A stretch of 64,000 nucleotides of DNA from an uncultured Spirochaetales bacterium (GTDB lineage: Bacteria > Spirochaetota > Spirochaetia > Sphaerochaetales > Sphaerochaetaceae): the NCBI GenBank assembly GCA_944388965.1, contig CALXKL010000007.1:1-64000 (forward strand), given 5' to 3'. This document shows, piece after piece, positions 24,240 to 32,356 of the stretch; position 1 is the first letter of the stretch; each line of letters begins with the position of its first letter. The position numbers were made by a program, and so were the translations under genes. The notes under the pieces are model-generated. The model was given only the letters and a program-made list of their open reading frames with translations. It ran no database searches and was not told where the DNA came from.

Positions 24240-24791
24240 ATGAATGTCGGATATATCAAGGTCAGCACTACTGATCAGAATCCTGCAAGGCAGGAGGAAG
24301 CACTCCGACAACACGGAGTGGAGCGTGTTTTCGAAGAGAAGATCTCAGGGAAAGATATGAATCGCCCGAAGCTGAAGGAACTTCTGGACTTTGTGAGGGA
24401 AGGGGACATTGTGATTGTCGAGTCCTATTCTCGTTTGGCTAGGTCTACAAAGGATCTTCTCTTCATCATCGATAAGCTACAGGAGAAGAAAGTGTCTTTC
24501 GTCTCTTTGAAAGAGAACATCGATACGACAACACCACAGGGCAAGCTCATGCTCACAATCTTCGCCGGGCTTTCCCAGTTTGAGCGAGAGTGTACTCTCC
24601 AGCGTCAGGCTGAAGGAATCGCTATCGCCAAAGCAGAAGGCAAGTACAAGGGTCGCAAGCCGATTGAGAAGCCAGCGGACTGGGATTATGTCATCAGGCT
24701 CTATAGAGCTAAAGAGATAACCGCGACCCAGGCAAAGAGGCGATTAGGCTTGAGCCATGCCACATTCTACAGGTTGCTTAAGGGTGAATAA
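24240..24791 (+). CDS. Serine recombinase of the resolvase/invertase family
   Basis: 183 aa from the ATG at 24240, after a GGAGAA ribosome site. The catalytic domain begins YIKVSTTDQNPARQ, with the nucleophile Ser at about residue 9, and includes EKISGKDMNRP, SRLARSTKDLL and the LSQFERE motif. The C-terminus is a Hin-like helix-turn-helix (EITATQAKRRLGLSHATFYR). It would resolve multimers or catalyse inversion for the island. It is the last gene before the tRNA-side border. Confidence 0.9.
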   Translation: MNVGYIKVSTTDQNPARQEEALRQHGVERVFEEKISGKDMNRPKLKELLDFVREGDIVIVESYSRLARSTKDLLFIIDKLQEKKVSFVSLKENIDTTTPQGKLMLTIFAGLSQFERECTLQRQAEGIAIAKAEGKYKGRKPIEKPADWDYVIRLYRAKEITATQAKRRLGLSHATFYRLLKGE

Positions 24792-24869
24792 TGGGCGTTT
24801 GTGTGTCGTTGGACTACTACCGGATTGAATCGGAAGTGCCATTAAACATCAGGTGATATCAGAATTACT

Positions 24870-24891
24870 GACGCGAATTACTGACGGGATT
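24870..24891 (+). repeat. Candidate integrase arm site, right end
   Basis: GACGCGAATTACTGACGGGA here matches the segment at 8947-8967 at the other end of the element. It also partly repeats a GAATTACTGACG that starts at 24862, giving a tandem pair beside the attachment core. Confidence 0.45.
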
Positions 24892-24900
24892 TTGCCTTAT

Positions 24901-24960
24901 AAAAGAAACAACTCCCTGACTTTAAGGGAGTTGCTTTGAGTGGAGCTGATCGGGATCGAA
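24901..24960. repeat. Right attachment copy (inside tRNA-Ala and its terminator)
   Basis: This 60-bp copy aligns with 8766-8825, with 35 identical bases at its right end. It covers the last 20 bases of the tRNA plus the terminator hairpin. Recombination between the two blocks would excise a 16,135-bp circle and leave an intact tRNA gene. Confidence 0.9.
24906..24930 (-). terminator. Terminator of tRNA-Ala
   Basis: On the minus strand AACTCCCT pairs with AGGGAGTT around a short loop, followed by GTTTCTTTT. It begins about 10 nt after the tRNA 3' end. The same hairpin with a different loop is present at the left border. Confidence 0.8.
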
Positions 24961-25014
24961 CCGACTACCTATTGAATGCCATTCAATCGCTCTAGCCAGG
25001 TGAGCTACAGCCCC
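24941..25014 (-). tRNA. tRNA-Ala (anticodon GGC)
   Basis: 74 nt without encoded CCA. All arms fold: acceptor GGGGCTG with CAGCTCC and the G3:U70 pair that marks alanine tRNAs, D-arm GCTC/GAGC, anticodon stem ATTGA/TCAAT with loop ATGGCAT, and T-stem GTCGG/CCGAT. Discriminator base is A. It is the integration site of the 16.1-kb island and the boundary between A+T-rich and G+C-rich DNA. Confidence 0.96.
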
Positions 25015-25036
25015 ATTTCGTCAATCGACTTTGCCT

Positions 25037-25065
25037 AAGCTACCCTAATTGCCTGATAATTTCAA
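25037..25065 (-). promoter_or_regulatory. Promoter of tRNA-Ala
   Basis: On the minus strand TTGAAA (25060-25065) and TAGCTT (25037-25042) are 17 bp apart, with the -10 box 22 bp before the mature tRNA 5' end. Confidence 0.6.
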
Positions 25066-25197
25066 GACCCCCAAGGCGGTTTTCGTTAAATATCTGCAAT
25101 ATCGATGCTTGTAGCAGGTAGTCACTATTGCACAAACGGGGTAATTGCAATACCCTTCGCTTACTTTAGAATCCATATCTGTAAGGTAGGGTCTGCC

Positions 25198-26214
25198 ATG
25201 GACAGGAAAATCAAGGTTGCAGTCATGGGTGCCACTGGCGCAGTCGGCCAGGTCTTCATGTGGATGCTCTCCGATCATCCGTGGTTCGAACTTGCGTATT
25301 GCACGGCCTCCGCGGCAAGGGTGGGGCAGAAGTACGCCTCGACCGTGCACTGGGTCATGCCGTTCGAGATTCCGCAGCAGATCAAGGACATCGAGGTCAA
25401 GGAGTTCGACTTCGATGCCATGGAGGAGGCCGGCGTCCAGATTGTCTTCTCGGCGCTTCCCGCCGCCGTGGCGGCAGAGGCCGAGCCTCAGCTGCGCGCC
25501 CGCGGATTCTACGTGTTCAGCAATGCCGCCGCGATGCGCTACGAGTCCAATGTCCCCATCCTCATACCCGAGACGAATGTGGAGCAGCTGGACCTGATCC
25601 GGAGCCAGGGATTCCCGAATTCGGGCTTCGTCGTCACGAACGCCAACTGCGTCACGACAGGTCTTGCCATGGCTCTCGCTCCGCTCAGGAAGTTCGGAAT
25701 CAGGACAATCACCATCAACAGCTACCAGAGCGTGTCCGGTGCAGGATACCCCGGTCTCTCGTCGTTCGACATCACCGACAACTGCATCCCGTTCATCAAG
25801 GGCGAGGAGGAGAAGATCGAGAAGGAGGTCAAGAAGATCCTCTCGATCGACCCCGAGGTCTATGCATACACCGTGAGGGTCCCTGTCATGTTCGGCCATC
25901 TGGAGACGGTCTGGCTCGACCTGGAGCAGGATGTCGAGGTCGACGACGTGATCAGGGCATGGGCGGACTTCAAGGAGGTCCAGGACCTGCCTTCGACGCC
26001 CGAGCAGCCGGTCGTCTACTCCCCGGAGCCGACGTTCCCGCAGCCCAAGTACGCCTTCTGGGGCAACCCGAAGGGCATGGTCGTCTATACGGGAAGGATC
26101 AAGAAGCACAATGGAAAGATCGGCTTCGTCCTTCTGGTCAACAACATCGTCAAGGGCGCAGCCGGCGGCTCGATCCAGAACGCCGAGGCCTTCGTCGCAA
26201 GGTTCCTGGCCTGA
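25198..26214 (+). CDS. asd: Aspartate-semialdehyde dehydrogenase (archaeal/fungal-type)
   Basis: 338 aa. Reduces aspartyl phosphate to aspartate semialdehyde with NADPH, the branch point to lysine, threonine and methionine. The Rossmann motif GATGAVGQVF is near the N-terminus, the catalytic Cys is at 151 (NANCVTTG) and the His at 234 (FGHLE). The motif style matches the archaeal/fungal branch rather than the E. coli one. The start MDRKIKVAV was chosen over an in-frame upstream ATG at 25105 that lacks homology. It stands alone, just inside the core DNA. Confidence 0.93.
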   Translation: MDRKIKVAVMGATGAVGQVFMWMLSDHPWFELAYCTASAARVGQKYASTVHWVMPFEIPQQIKDIEVKEFDFDAMEEAGVQIVFSALPAAVAAEAEPQLRARGFYVFSNAAAMRYESNVPILIPETNVEQLDLIRSQGFPNSGFVVTNANCVTTGLAMALAPLRKFGIRTITINSYQSVSGAGYPGLSSFDITDNCIPFIKGEEEKIEKEVKKILSIDPEVYAYTVRVPVMFGHLETVWLDLEQDVEVDDVIRAWADFKEVQDLPSTPEQPVVYSPEPTFPQPKYAFWGNPKGMVVYTGRIKKHNGKIGFVLLVNNIVKGAAGGSIQNAEAFVARFLA

Positions 26215-26241
26215 GCCGTACGTTCATCATCATGTCTGTAG

Positions 26242-26266
26242 AGGGAGGTGTCAGCGGCACCTCCCT
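26242..26266. terminator. Bidirectional terminator between asd and the U32 gene
   Basis: AGGGAGGTG (26242-26250) pairs with CACCTCCCT (26258-26266) around a 7-nt loop, followed by TTCATTT. It overlaps the stop codon of the convergent U32 gene, so the two genes share it. Confidence 0.7.
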
Positions 26267-28290
26267 TTCATTTCCACCACGCTCAGGCATGAACGCACCT
26301 TGACGACGTACTGCACTCCGTTCTGGGATATTTCATAGTCGTATCGTCCAGTGCAGGTGGAGCATGGCTCGCCCATGGCGTCATGCCGGAAGCATGTGCG
26401 CGAGATGAACGAGGGTGCCTGCCATCTCGTCACTGTGGGCTCGCATGGCCATGGGGCTTTCCATTTGTCGCGTTCAAGCCAGAGGTAGCCTCCGATGAAC
26501 GAGTCTCCGATCTCGTCTTTCAGCAGCCTGTCGGCCCATGCGTTCGCCTGATACATGTAGACGTCCGCGAACCATCTGTGGCCGGGATGCCTCTTGGCAA
26601 GCCGAATCTGGCCGATGTTGTTGATTCCGACGATGAGGTCTTCATGTTCTGCTAGAAGCCTCTCGACCTCGGCGAAGAGCCCCTCCTCGTCGAATGTCAC
26701 AGGGGGCAGGGTGATGTACTTCTCTCCGTCGACCTCCTTCACATCCAAAGACCAGGGGAGGTCTCCTTCCAGAAGCTCCCTTCTGGGAAGGATGAAGTGG
26801 CGGATGCATGAAAGGTCGTCGTCGAGGACGGCTGGGCGAGTCTGTATGGCGTCAAGCTTCTGGTACAGGTCTCTTCTGAGCCTCTTCAGGAACGACAGCG
26901 GAAGGAACGGGTTGTCTGTTCCGCTCATGTTCTCGACTTCCAGTGTCCCTAGTGTGTAGCGGGATGTGTCGGACTGGCTGAAGATCTCCGTAATCTGCCC
27001 TGTGATGTCGGCAGGGGTCTTCGCCGGGGATATCGAGACCGGGATCCGGACGGAAACTCCCAGCGCCTCCGCCTCGATTCTGTCGGAACCAATCGTCACC
27101 TTTATTGGAACCGGCTTGCTGAAGAGGGACAGATTCGTGTTCTGCCGCCTCTCGTTCTGCGTGGACGAGGATATCTTGTACAGGGTACGTCCGACCAGGT
27201 CCTCGTCGCTGTGCCAGCGCAGCATGGCCTTGTCGCCGCCGCGCGACACGATCCTGCATGGGAACTTCACGGCCTCGTCCAGGCCGTGGCGGTTCTTCGT
27301 GAAGTACTGCACGCCGTCCCTGTTCGCAAGGCTCTTCGTCAGGGCAACCGTGATGGTCTCCCGCCCCTGGTCGATGATGCGTCCGCACTCGAGCCCCAGG
27401 TGGGAAGGATAGCCGGACAGCAGCGAAGGACGTCCCTTCCGGTAGTCGAGATAGCCCTGTCCGCTTCTGCGCGAGAACGTCGTGCGTATCTCGTCCTCCA
27501 GTCCATCTGTATCCCGCCCTTCGAGGACCGCCCTGTAGTAGCGTGTCAGGGCAGCGACGTATGCATCCCCCTTCAGTCTTCCCTCGATCTTGGCGCTGTC
27601 TATGCCCATCTCGTCCAGGGTCTTGAGCGTCCGACCTGCGGCAAGGTCCTCCATGGAGAAGAACCAGCCGCTCCGTCCGCTTTCCTCTTCTGTGAACCAT
27701 GTGCGGCAGATCTGGGCGCACTCGCCCCTGTTGGCGCTTCTGCCGCATACGTTCGCGCTGGCCATGCACAGTCCGGAGAAGCCGTAGCACAGGGCGCCGT
27801 GTATGAAGACCTTCAGCTCCACATCGGGACATGCCTGCCTGATGGCGGCGATCTCGTCCAGCGTGAGCTCCCTCGACAGCACGACCCGCGAGAAGCCGAG
27901 GTCCTGCATCTGTCTCACGCCTTCGACAGTGTGCACGGCAAGCTGGGTCGAGCCGTGCAATGGCAGGGCGGGGTAGTGGCGGCGCATGATCTCGACAAGC
28001 CCGAGGTCCTGGACGATGACTCCATCGGGCTCGTAGAAATCCAGCATCGAAAGCAGCGAGTTCGCCTTTCCGATCTCGCCGTCGTCAACGAGCGTGTTCA
28101 CGGTCACGTATATCCTTCGTCCGTTGTCCTTGGCATGGCGGCTGATCTTCGACAGGTCCTCCTCGTCGAAGTTGACGGCGCCCTTGCGTGCCGAGAACTC
28201 CTTCATTCCGAAGTAGACGGCATCGGCGCCGCTACGGAAGGCGCACAATGCGCTCTCGAGATTGCCTGCAGGAAGTGCCAGTTCTATCAT
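26251..28290 (-). CDS. U32-family peptidase-like protein (RlhA/YdcP type)
   Basis: 679 aa, starting at MIELALPAGNLESALCAFRS. Residues 150-195 hold the U32 signature with conserved cysteines (GALCYGFSGLCMASANVCGR, then NRGECAQICRTW), which bind an iron-sulfur cluster in studied members. A DUF3656-like C-terminal half follows, and the extreme C-terminus has further Cys (CSTCTGRYDYE, then VRSCLSVVEM). Family members of this length hydroxylate 23S rRNA (RlhA) or modify tRNA rather than cleave proteins. A longer frame reaching 28887 overlaps the divergent cNMP gene and was rejected. Confidence 0.85.
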   Translation of the reverse strand: MIELALPAGNLESALCAFRSGADAVYFGMKEFSARKGAVNFDEEDLSKISRHAKDNGRRIYVTVNTLVDDGEIGKANSLLSMLDFYEPDGVIVQDLGLVEIMRRHYPALPLHGSTQLAVHTVEGVRQMQDLGFSRVVLSRELTLDEIAAIRQACPDVELKVFIHGALCYGFSGLCMASANVCGRSANRGECAQICRTWFTEEESGRSGWFFSMEDLAAGRTLKTLDEMGIDSAKIEGRLKGDAYVAALTRYYRAVLEGRDTDGLEDEIRTTFSRRSGQGYLDYRKGRPSLLSGYPSHLGLECGRIIDQGRETITVALTKSLANRDGVQYFTKNRHGLDEAVKFPCRIVSRGGDKAMLRWHSDEDLVGRTLYKISSSTQNERRQNTNLSLFSKPVPIKVTIGSDRIEAEALGVSVRIPVSISPAKTPADITGQITEIFSQSDTSRYTLGTLEVENMSGTDNPFLPLSFLKRLRRDLYQKLDAIQTRPAVLDDDLSCIRHFILPRRELLEGDLPWSLDVKEVDGEKYITLPPVTFDEEGLFAEVERLLAEHEDLIVGINNIGQIRLAKRHPGHRWFADVYMYQANAWADRLLKDEIGDSFIGGYLWLERDKWKAPWPCEPTVTRWQAPSFISRTCFRHDAMGEPCSTCTGRYDYEISQNGVQYVVKVRSCLSVVEMKGRCR

Positions 28291-28362
28291 GCGGCCAGTA
28301 TGAACCACTTGTTGTATTTCAGCTAGATGCCACTTAGAATTGGCAGAAGGAGGAGAACGCCT

Positions 28363-28896
28363 ATGACAGAGAACAGGATAATCCATCTTCCAAAGGGCCA
28401 TGTGCTCTACAACAGGGGAGAGGAGTGCGATACCATGTTCGTGCTCAGGAGCGGCAAGATCTGCCTCTTTCTCGACTACGGCACCGAGAGACAGTTCGCC
28501 CTGGCCACCGTCACCGAACCGGGCTCGTCGCTTGGCGAGATGGGGCTTCTGGAAGGCGAGAGGCGCAACGGCACGGCAGTGGCGATCGAGGACAGCGTGC
28601 TGGTCGAGATCTCCAAGGACAATCTGGCGCTCTTCCTCTCCCGCTATCCTGAGGAGGGCGTGAAGATCGTCGGAGACCTCGCGCACCGCTTCAAGGCCGT
28701 GACCGAGGAGCTGCGCATGACCCGCACCCTGGTGGCCGAGATCATGAAGGACTTCCAGGACAGCCAGAACGCAGTCAAGCCGACGCTGCGCGAGAGGCTG
28801 AAGAGACTTGGCGACTTCTTCCTGGACATCCCGGACGACGTGCCGCCGGACCTGTATTTCAACTTGTATACGCGCAACCATGGCCACATGATGTGA
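28363..28896 (+). CDS. Cyclic-nucleotide-binding domain protein without HTH
   Basis: 177 aa. Residues about 5-120 form a Crp-type cNMP-binding beta-barrel (GHVLYNRGEECDTMFVLRSG, GSSLGEMGLLEGERRNGTA). The normal C-terminal helix-turn-helix is missing; instead a helical tail of about 55 residues ends the protein. It may be a signalling partner or a membrane/protein-binding sensor rather than a DNA binder. AAGGAGGA precedes the ATG. It is divergent from the U32 gene and precedes pckG by about 100 bp. Confidence 0.8.
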   Translation: MTENRIIHLPKGHVLYNRGEECDTMFVLRSGKICLFLDYGTERQFALATVTEPGSSLGEMGLLEGERRNGTAVAIEDSVLVEISKDNLALFLSRYPEEGVKIVGDLAHRFKAVTEELRMTRTLVAEIMKDFQDSQNAVKPTLRERLKRLGDFFLDIPDDVPPDLYFNLYTRNHGHMM

Positions 28897-29003
28897 CGAC
28901 TGCGATTATGCTTGCACATCGCCATGTTTTTCTTTAACCTTGCATATGGATGCGGGCATGGGCCCAACGGCCGTCATGCCCTGTTCCGATAAGGAGAATT
29001 TCG

Positions 29004-30824
29004 ATGACAGTCAACGACATCAAACATGCAAAGCTTGTCAAGTGGGTCAACGAGATCGCCGCTCTCACAACACCGGATGCAGTCGTGCTCTGCGACGGCT
29101 CCAAGGAGCAGTACGACGAGTTGGTCCAGGGCTGTGTGGATGCAGGCCTCTGCGTTCGCCTGAACGAAGAGAAGAAGCCCCACAGCGTTCTTTTCAACTC
29201 GGATCCCTCCGACGTAGCCCGTGTCGAGAAGAGGACATTCATCTCCTCCGTCAAGGAAGAGGATGCAGGTCCCACCAACAACTGGATCGACCCTGTCGAG
29301 CTCAAGAAGACCCTCACCGGCCTCTATACCGGATGCATGAAGGGACGCACGATGTACGTGATCCCGTTCTCCATGGGTCCCCTCGGATCCCCGATCTCCA
29401 AGATCGGCGTCGAGATCACCGACAGCCCCTACGTCGTCATCAACATGATGATCATGACCCGTGTCGGTCTCAAGGTCCTCGACCTGCTCGGTGAGGACGG
29501 TTACTTCGTGCCTTGTCTGCACTCCGTCGGCAAGCCGCTTGCCGAAGGCGAGAGCGACAACGGAAAGTGGCCCTGCGCACCGATGGAGCACAAGTACATC
29601 GCACAGTTCCCCGAGACAAGGGAGATCTGGTCCTACGGTTCCGGATACGGTGGAAACGCACTGCTTGGCAAGAAGTGCCTTGCGCTGCGCATCGCCTCCG
29701 TCCTCGCACGTGACGAGGGCTGGCTTGCCGAGCACATGCTCATCCTGAAGATCACCAACCCGGAGGGCAAGAGCCGCTTCATCACGGCAGCATTCCCCTC
29801 CGCTTGCGGAAAGACCAACCTGGCCATGCTCATCCCGACCATCCCCGGATGGGAGGTCCACACTGTCGGTGACGACATCGCATGGATGAAGTACGGCAAG
29901 GACGGCCGCCTGTACGCCATCAACCCCGAAGCCGGATTCTTCGGCGTCGCACCCGGCACTTCCGCCAAGTCCAACTACAACGCACTGGTCGCGGCCAGCA
30001 AGAACACCATCTTCACCAACGTCGCCCTCACCGAGGACAAGGACGTGTGGTGGGAGGGCATCGGCTATGATGCTCCCGGCAAGCTGATCGACTGGACCGG
30101 AAACGAGTGGGAGCAGGCGACTGCAGAGAAGCCTGCGGCGCATCCCAACTCCCGCTTCACGGCTCCTGCCAGCCAGTGCCCCTGCATCGCACCCGAGTGG
30201 GAGGATCCCCAGGGCGTGCCCGTGTCCGCCATCCTCTTCGGCGGAAGAAGACCTTCCACGATTCCTCTCGTCCACATGGCGAGGAACTGGAACCATGGCG
30301 TCTTCCTCGGCTCCATCGTCGGTAGCGAGGTAACCGCCGCTACGCTTGATGTCAAGGCCGGAACGATCCGCCGCGACCCGTTCGCCATGCTTCCGTTCTG
30401 CGGCTACAACATGGGCGACTACTTCAAGCACTGGATCGAGGTCGGAGCTGCCGGCGAGGCCGACAAGCTTCCCAAGATCTTCTACGTCAACTGGTTCAGG
30501 AAGACCGCCGACGGCAAGTGGCTGTGGCCGGGCTACGGTGACAACAGCCGTGTCCTGAAGTGGATCTTCGAGTGCTGCGAAGGCACTGCAAAGACAGTCG
30601 ACACCCCGATCGGAATCATGCCGACAGTCGATGCGATCGACCGCCCGGCCGATGTCAGCGAGGCAGACATGAAGGAGCTGCTCACCGTCGACGTCGACGG
30701 ATGGCTCAAGGAGGTCGAGGACATCAGGACCAACCACTATCCGAAGTTCGGCAAGCACCTTCCCAAGGAGCTGTCCGACATGCTCGACACTCTCGAGGCG
30801 AACCTCAAAGCCGCCAAGAACTGA
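29004..30824 (+). CDS. pckG: Phosphoenolpyruvate carboxykinase (GTP)
   Basis: 606 aa, normal length for the GTP class. The active-site P-loop with cysteine is present ([15 protein letters not shown], near residue 270), as are [12 protein letters not shown] and [11 protein letters not shown]. It interconverts PEP plus CO2 with oxaloacetate, transferring phosphate to GDP/GTP. In fermentative anaerobes it often runs toward oxaloacetate, which fits the oxaloacetate decarboxylase pump encoded at 47426-51412. The start at 29004 follows AAGGAG. A strong terminator ends the unit. Confidence 0.96.
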   Translation: MTVNDIKHAKLVKWVNEIAALTTPDAVVLCDGSKEQYDELVQGCVDAGLCVRLNEEKKPHSVLFNSDPSDVARVEKRTFISSVKEEDAGPTNNWIDPVELKKTLTGLYTGCMKGRTMYVIPFSMGPLGSPISKIGVEITDSPYVVINMMIMTRVGLKVLDLLGEDGYFVPCLHSVGKPLAEGESDNGKWPCAPMEHKYIAQFPETREIWSYGSGYGGNALLGKKCLALRIASVLARDEGWLAEHMLILKITNPEGKSRFITAAFPSACGKTNLAMLIPTIPGWEVHTVGDDIAWMKYGKDGRLYAINPEAGFFGVAPGTSAKSNYNALVAASKNTIFTNVALTEDKDVWWEGIGYDAPGKLIDWTGNEWEQATAEKPAAHPNSRFTAPASQCPCIAPEWEDPQGVPVSAILFGGRRPSTIPLVHMARNWNHGVFLGSIVGSEVTAATLDVKAGTIRRDPFAMLPFCGYNMGDYFKHWIEVGAAGEADKLPKIFYVNWFRKTADGKWLWPGYGDNSRVLKWIFECCEGTAKTVDTPIGIMPTVDAIDRPADVSEADMKELLTVDVDGWLKEVEDIRTNHYPKFGKHLPKELSDMLDTLEANLKAAKN

Positions 30825-30849
30825 TAGACGGACAGGTAGAACGTCTGAC

Positions 30850-30877
30850 GAGGCACAGTCTGAAAGGGCTGTGCCTC
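30850..30877 (+). terminator. Terminator of pckG
   Basis: GAGGCACAG (30850-30858) pairs with CTGTGCCTC (30869-30877), followed by TTGCTTTCT. Confidence 0.85.
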
Positions 30878-31004
30878 TTGCTTTCTACATGTATTCATGA
30901 AAATGAATCATGGATGCATAAAAATTCCTACAATTTCCGAAAACCGCTAGAATTTTTTTCCTCATAGGTATAAGGTGGTGCACAAAACACCAAATGGAGG
31001 ACAT

Positions 31005-32285
31005 ATGAAAAGACTTGGTTTGATTGTTCTTTCTCTCCTGGTTGCCTGCTCATTCGCATTTGCCGGCGGTTCCAGCGAGAGTACAGGCGTCACAGTCACT
31101 GCAGCTCCTGTCGCCACGGCGGCCGAGACTGAGACTGCGACCACCACAACCACCGAGGTTCCCGACGAGTTCCATATCGGTATCGTCACCGGTACGGTCT
31201 CCCAGAGCGAGGATGACCTCAGAGGCGCCGAGGCCCTCATCGCAGAGTACGGCTCTGTCGACGAAGGCGGCATGATCCAGCACCTGACCTATCCTGACAA
31301 CTTCATGGAGGAGCAGGAGACGACCATCAGCGTCATCGCAGGTCTTGCAGACGATCCCCTCATGAAGGCTGTCATCGTCAACCAGGCTGTTCCTGGCACG
31401 ACGGAGGCTTTCAGAAGGATCAAGGAGAGACGCCCTGACATCATCTGCATCGCAGGTGAGGCACACGAGGATCCGGGTGTCATCGCTTCCGCAGCGGACC
31501 TGGTCTGTAACAACGACTTCGTGTCCCGTGGCTACCTCATGGTCAACACCGCACACGAGCTCGGATGCGACACCTTCGTCCACATCTCCTTCCCGCGCCA
31601 CCTGGCCATGGAGACCATGTCCCGCCGCCGCGCGATCATGATCGAGACCTGTAACCAGCTCGGCATGGACTTCGTCGACATCTCCGCTCCGGATCCGACA
31701 AGCGACGTCGGAATCGCCGGTGCACAGCAGTACATCCTCGAGAACACCAAGAACTGGATCGAGCAGTACGGTGAGAACACGGCATTCTTCTGCACGAACG
31801 ATGCCCACACCGAGCCGCTTCTCAGCCAGCTCCTCGAGTATGGCGGATACTTCATCGAGGCCGACCTCCCGTCGCCGCTGATGGGCTATCCTGGAGCTCT
31901 CGGACTCGAGCTGGGCGATGTCGCCGGCGACTTCCCCGCAATCCTCGAGAGAGTCGAGAACGCAATCGTCGAGCGCGGTGGCGCGGGCAGGTTCGGAACC
32001 TGGGCCTACAGCTATGGCTACACGGTCTCCGCAGGCCTTGGCTACCATGCAATCAACGTCATCGAGGGCAAGAGCGAGCTGCTTGACAGAGATGACATCA
32101 TGGCTGCATACGGCAAGTACTCACCTGGTGCAGAGTGGGGTGGATCCACATACGTGAACGTCACCACCGGAACCGGTCTCAGGAACTTCATGATGGTCTA
32201 TCAGGACACCTACGTGATGGGCAAGGGCTACATGCACATCACCGACGTCGAAGTTCCCGAGTGGTGCTACACGATAAGCGGCTGA
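31005..32285 (+). CDS. DUF3798 substrate-binding lipoprotein of a sugar-type ABC transporter
   Basis: 426 aa. A signal sequence with a possible lipobox LVAC precedes ...FAFAGGSSES, then a Thr/Ala-rich linker to about 60. The DUF3798 core follows (FHIGIVTGTVSQSEDDLRGA, then YPDNFMEEQETTIS and FGTWAYSYGYTVSAG), related to periplasmic BMP/sugar-binding proteins. Ligand unknown. It heads an operon with one ATPase and two permeases. A strong hairpin follows it and would give more binding protein than transporter. ATG 31005 follows TGGAGG. Confidence 0.88.
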   Translation: MKRLGLIVLSLLVACSFAFAGGSSESTGVTVTAAPVATAAETETATTTTTEVPDEFHIGIVTGTVSQSEDDLRGAEALIAEYGSVDEGGMIQHLTYPDNFMEEQETTISVIAGLADDPLMKAVIVNQAVPGTTEAFRRIKERRPDIICIAGEAHEDPGVIASAADLVCNNDFVSRGYLMVNTAHELGCDTFVHISFPRHLAMETMSRRRAIMIETCNQLGMDFVDISAPDPTSDVGIAGAQQYILENTKNWIEQYGENTAFFCTNDAHTEPLLSQLLEYGGYFIEADLPSPLMGYPGALGLELGDVAGDFPAILERVENAIVERGGAGRFGTWAYSYGYTVSAGLGYHAINVIEGKSELLDRDDIMAAYGKYSPGAEWGGSTYVNVTTGTGLRNFMMVYQDTYVMGKGYMHITDVEVPEWCYTISG

Positions 32286-32306
32286 GCCTGAACACAGGTT
32301 TCATAC

Positions 32307-32329
32307 AAGGGGAGGCCAGTCCTCCCCTT
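32307..32329 (+). terminator. Intra-operon attenuator hairpin
   Basis: AAGGGGAGG (32307-32315) and CCTCCCCTT (32321-32329) form a perfect 9-bp stem with a 5-nt loop, then GCACTTTGTCT. It separates the binding-protein gene from its ATPase, a common way to keep binding protein in excess, and can also stabilise the upstream mRNA. Confidence 0.75.
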
Positions 32330-32356
32330 GCACTTTGTCTCTAAAAGGTAATCGTA

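Larger units (their letters stand above)
8806..24940. mobile_element. 16.1-kb genomic island integrated in tRNA-Ala(GGC)
   Basis: The element is bounded by direct copies of the tRNA-Ala 3' end that lie 16,135 bp apart. It contains a tyrosine integrase, a MerR-like excisionase, a replisome-organiser-like protein, an origin-like repeat array, a serine resolvase, an RHH protein, a type I restriction-modification operon and an XRE/ImmA-controlled module with a putative toxin pair. Tyrosine recombinases commonly target tRNA 3' ends, and the integrated copy restores the tRNA. No relaxase or type IV secretion genes were recognised, so transfer would need a helper, or the element may be phage-satellite-like. 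Confidence 0.88.

Noticed and set aside
26852-27832. Minus-strand frame of 326 codons overlapping the U32 gene in another frame
   Set aside because: Arg/Gly/Pro-rich shadow frame; the U32 frame carries the conserved cysteine motifs.
28974-30758. Long minus-strand reading frame (594 codons) opposite pckG
   Set aside because: It is the reverse of a clear PEP carboxykinase gene in G+C-rich DNA; its product is low-complexity Asp/Val/Leu-rich with no family or ribosome site.
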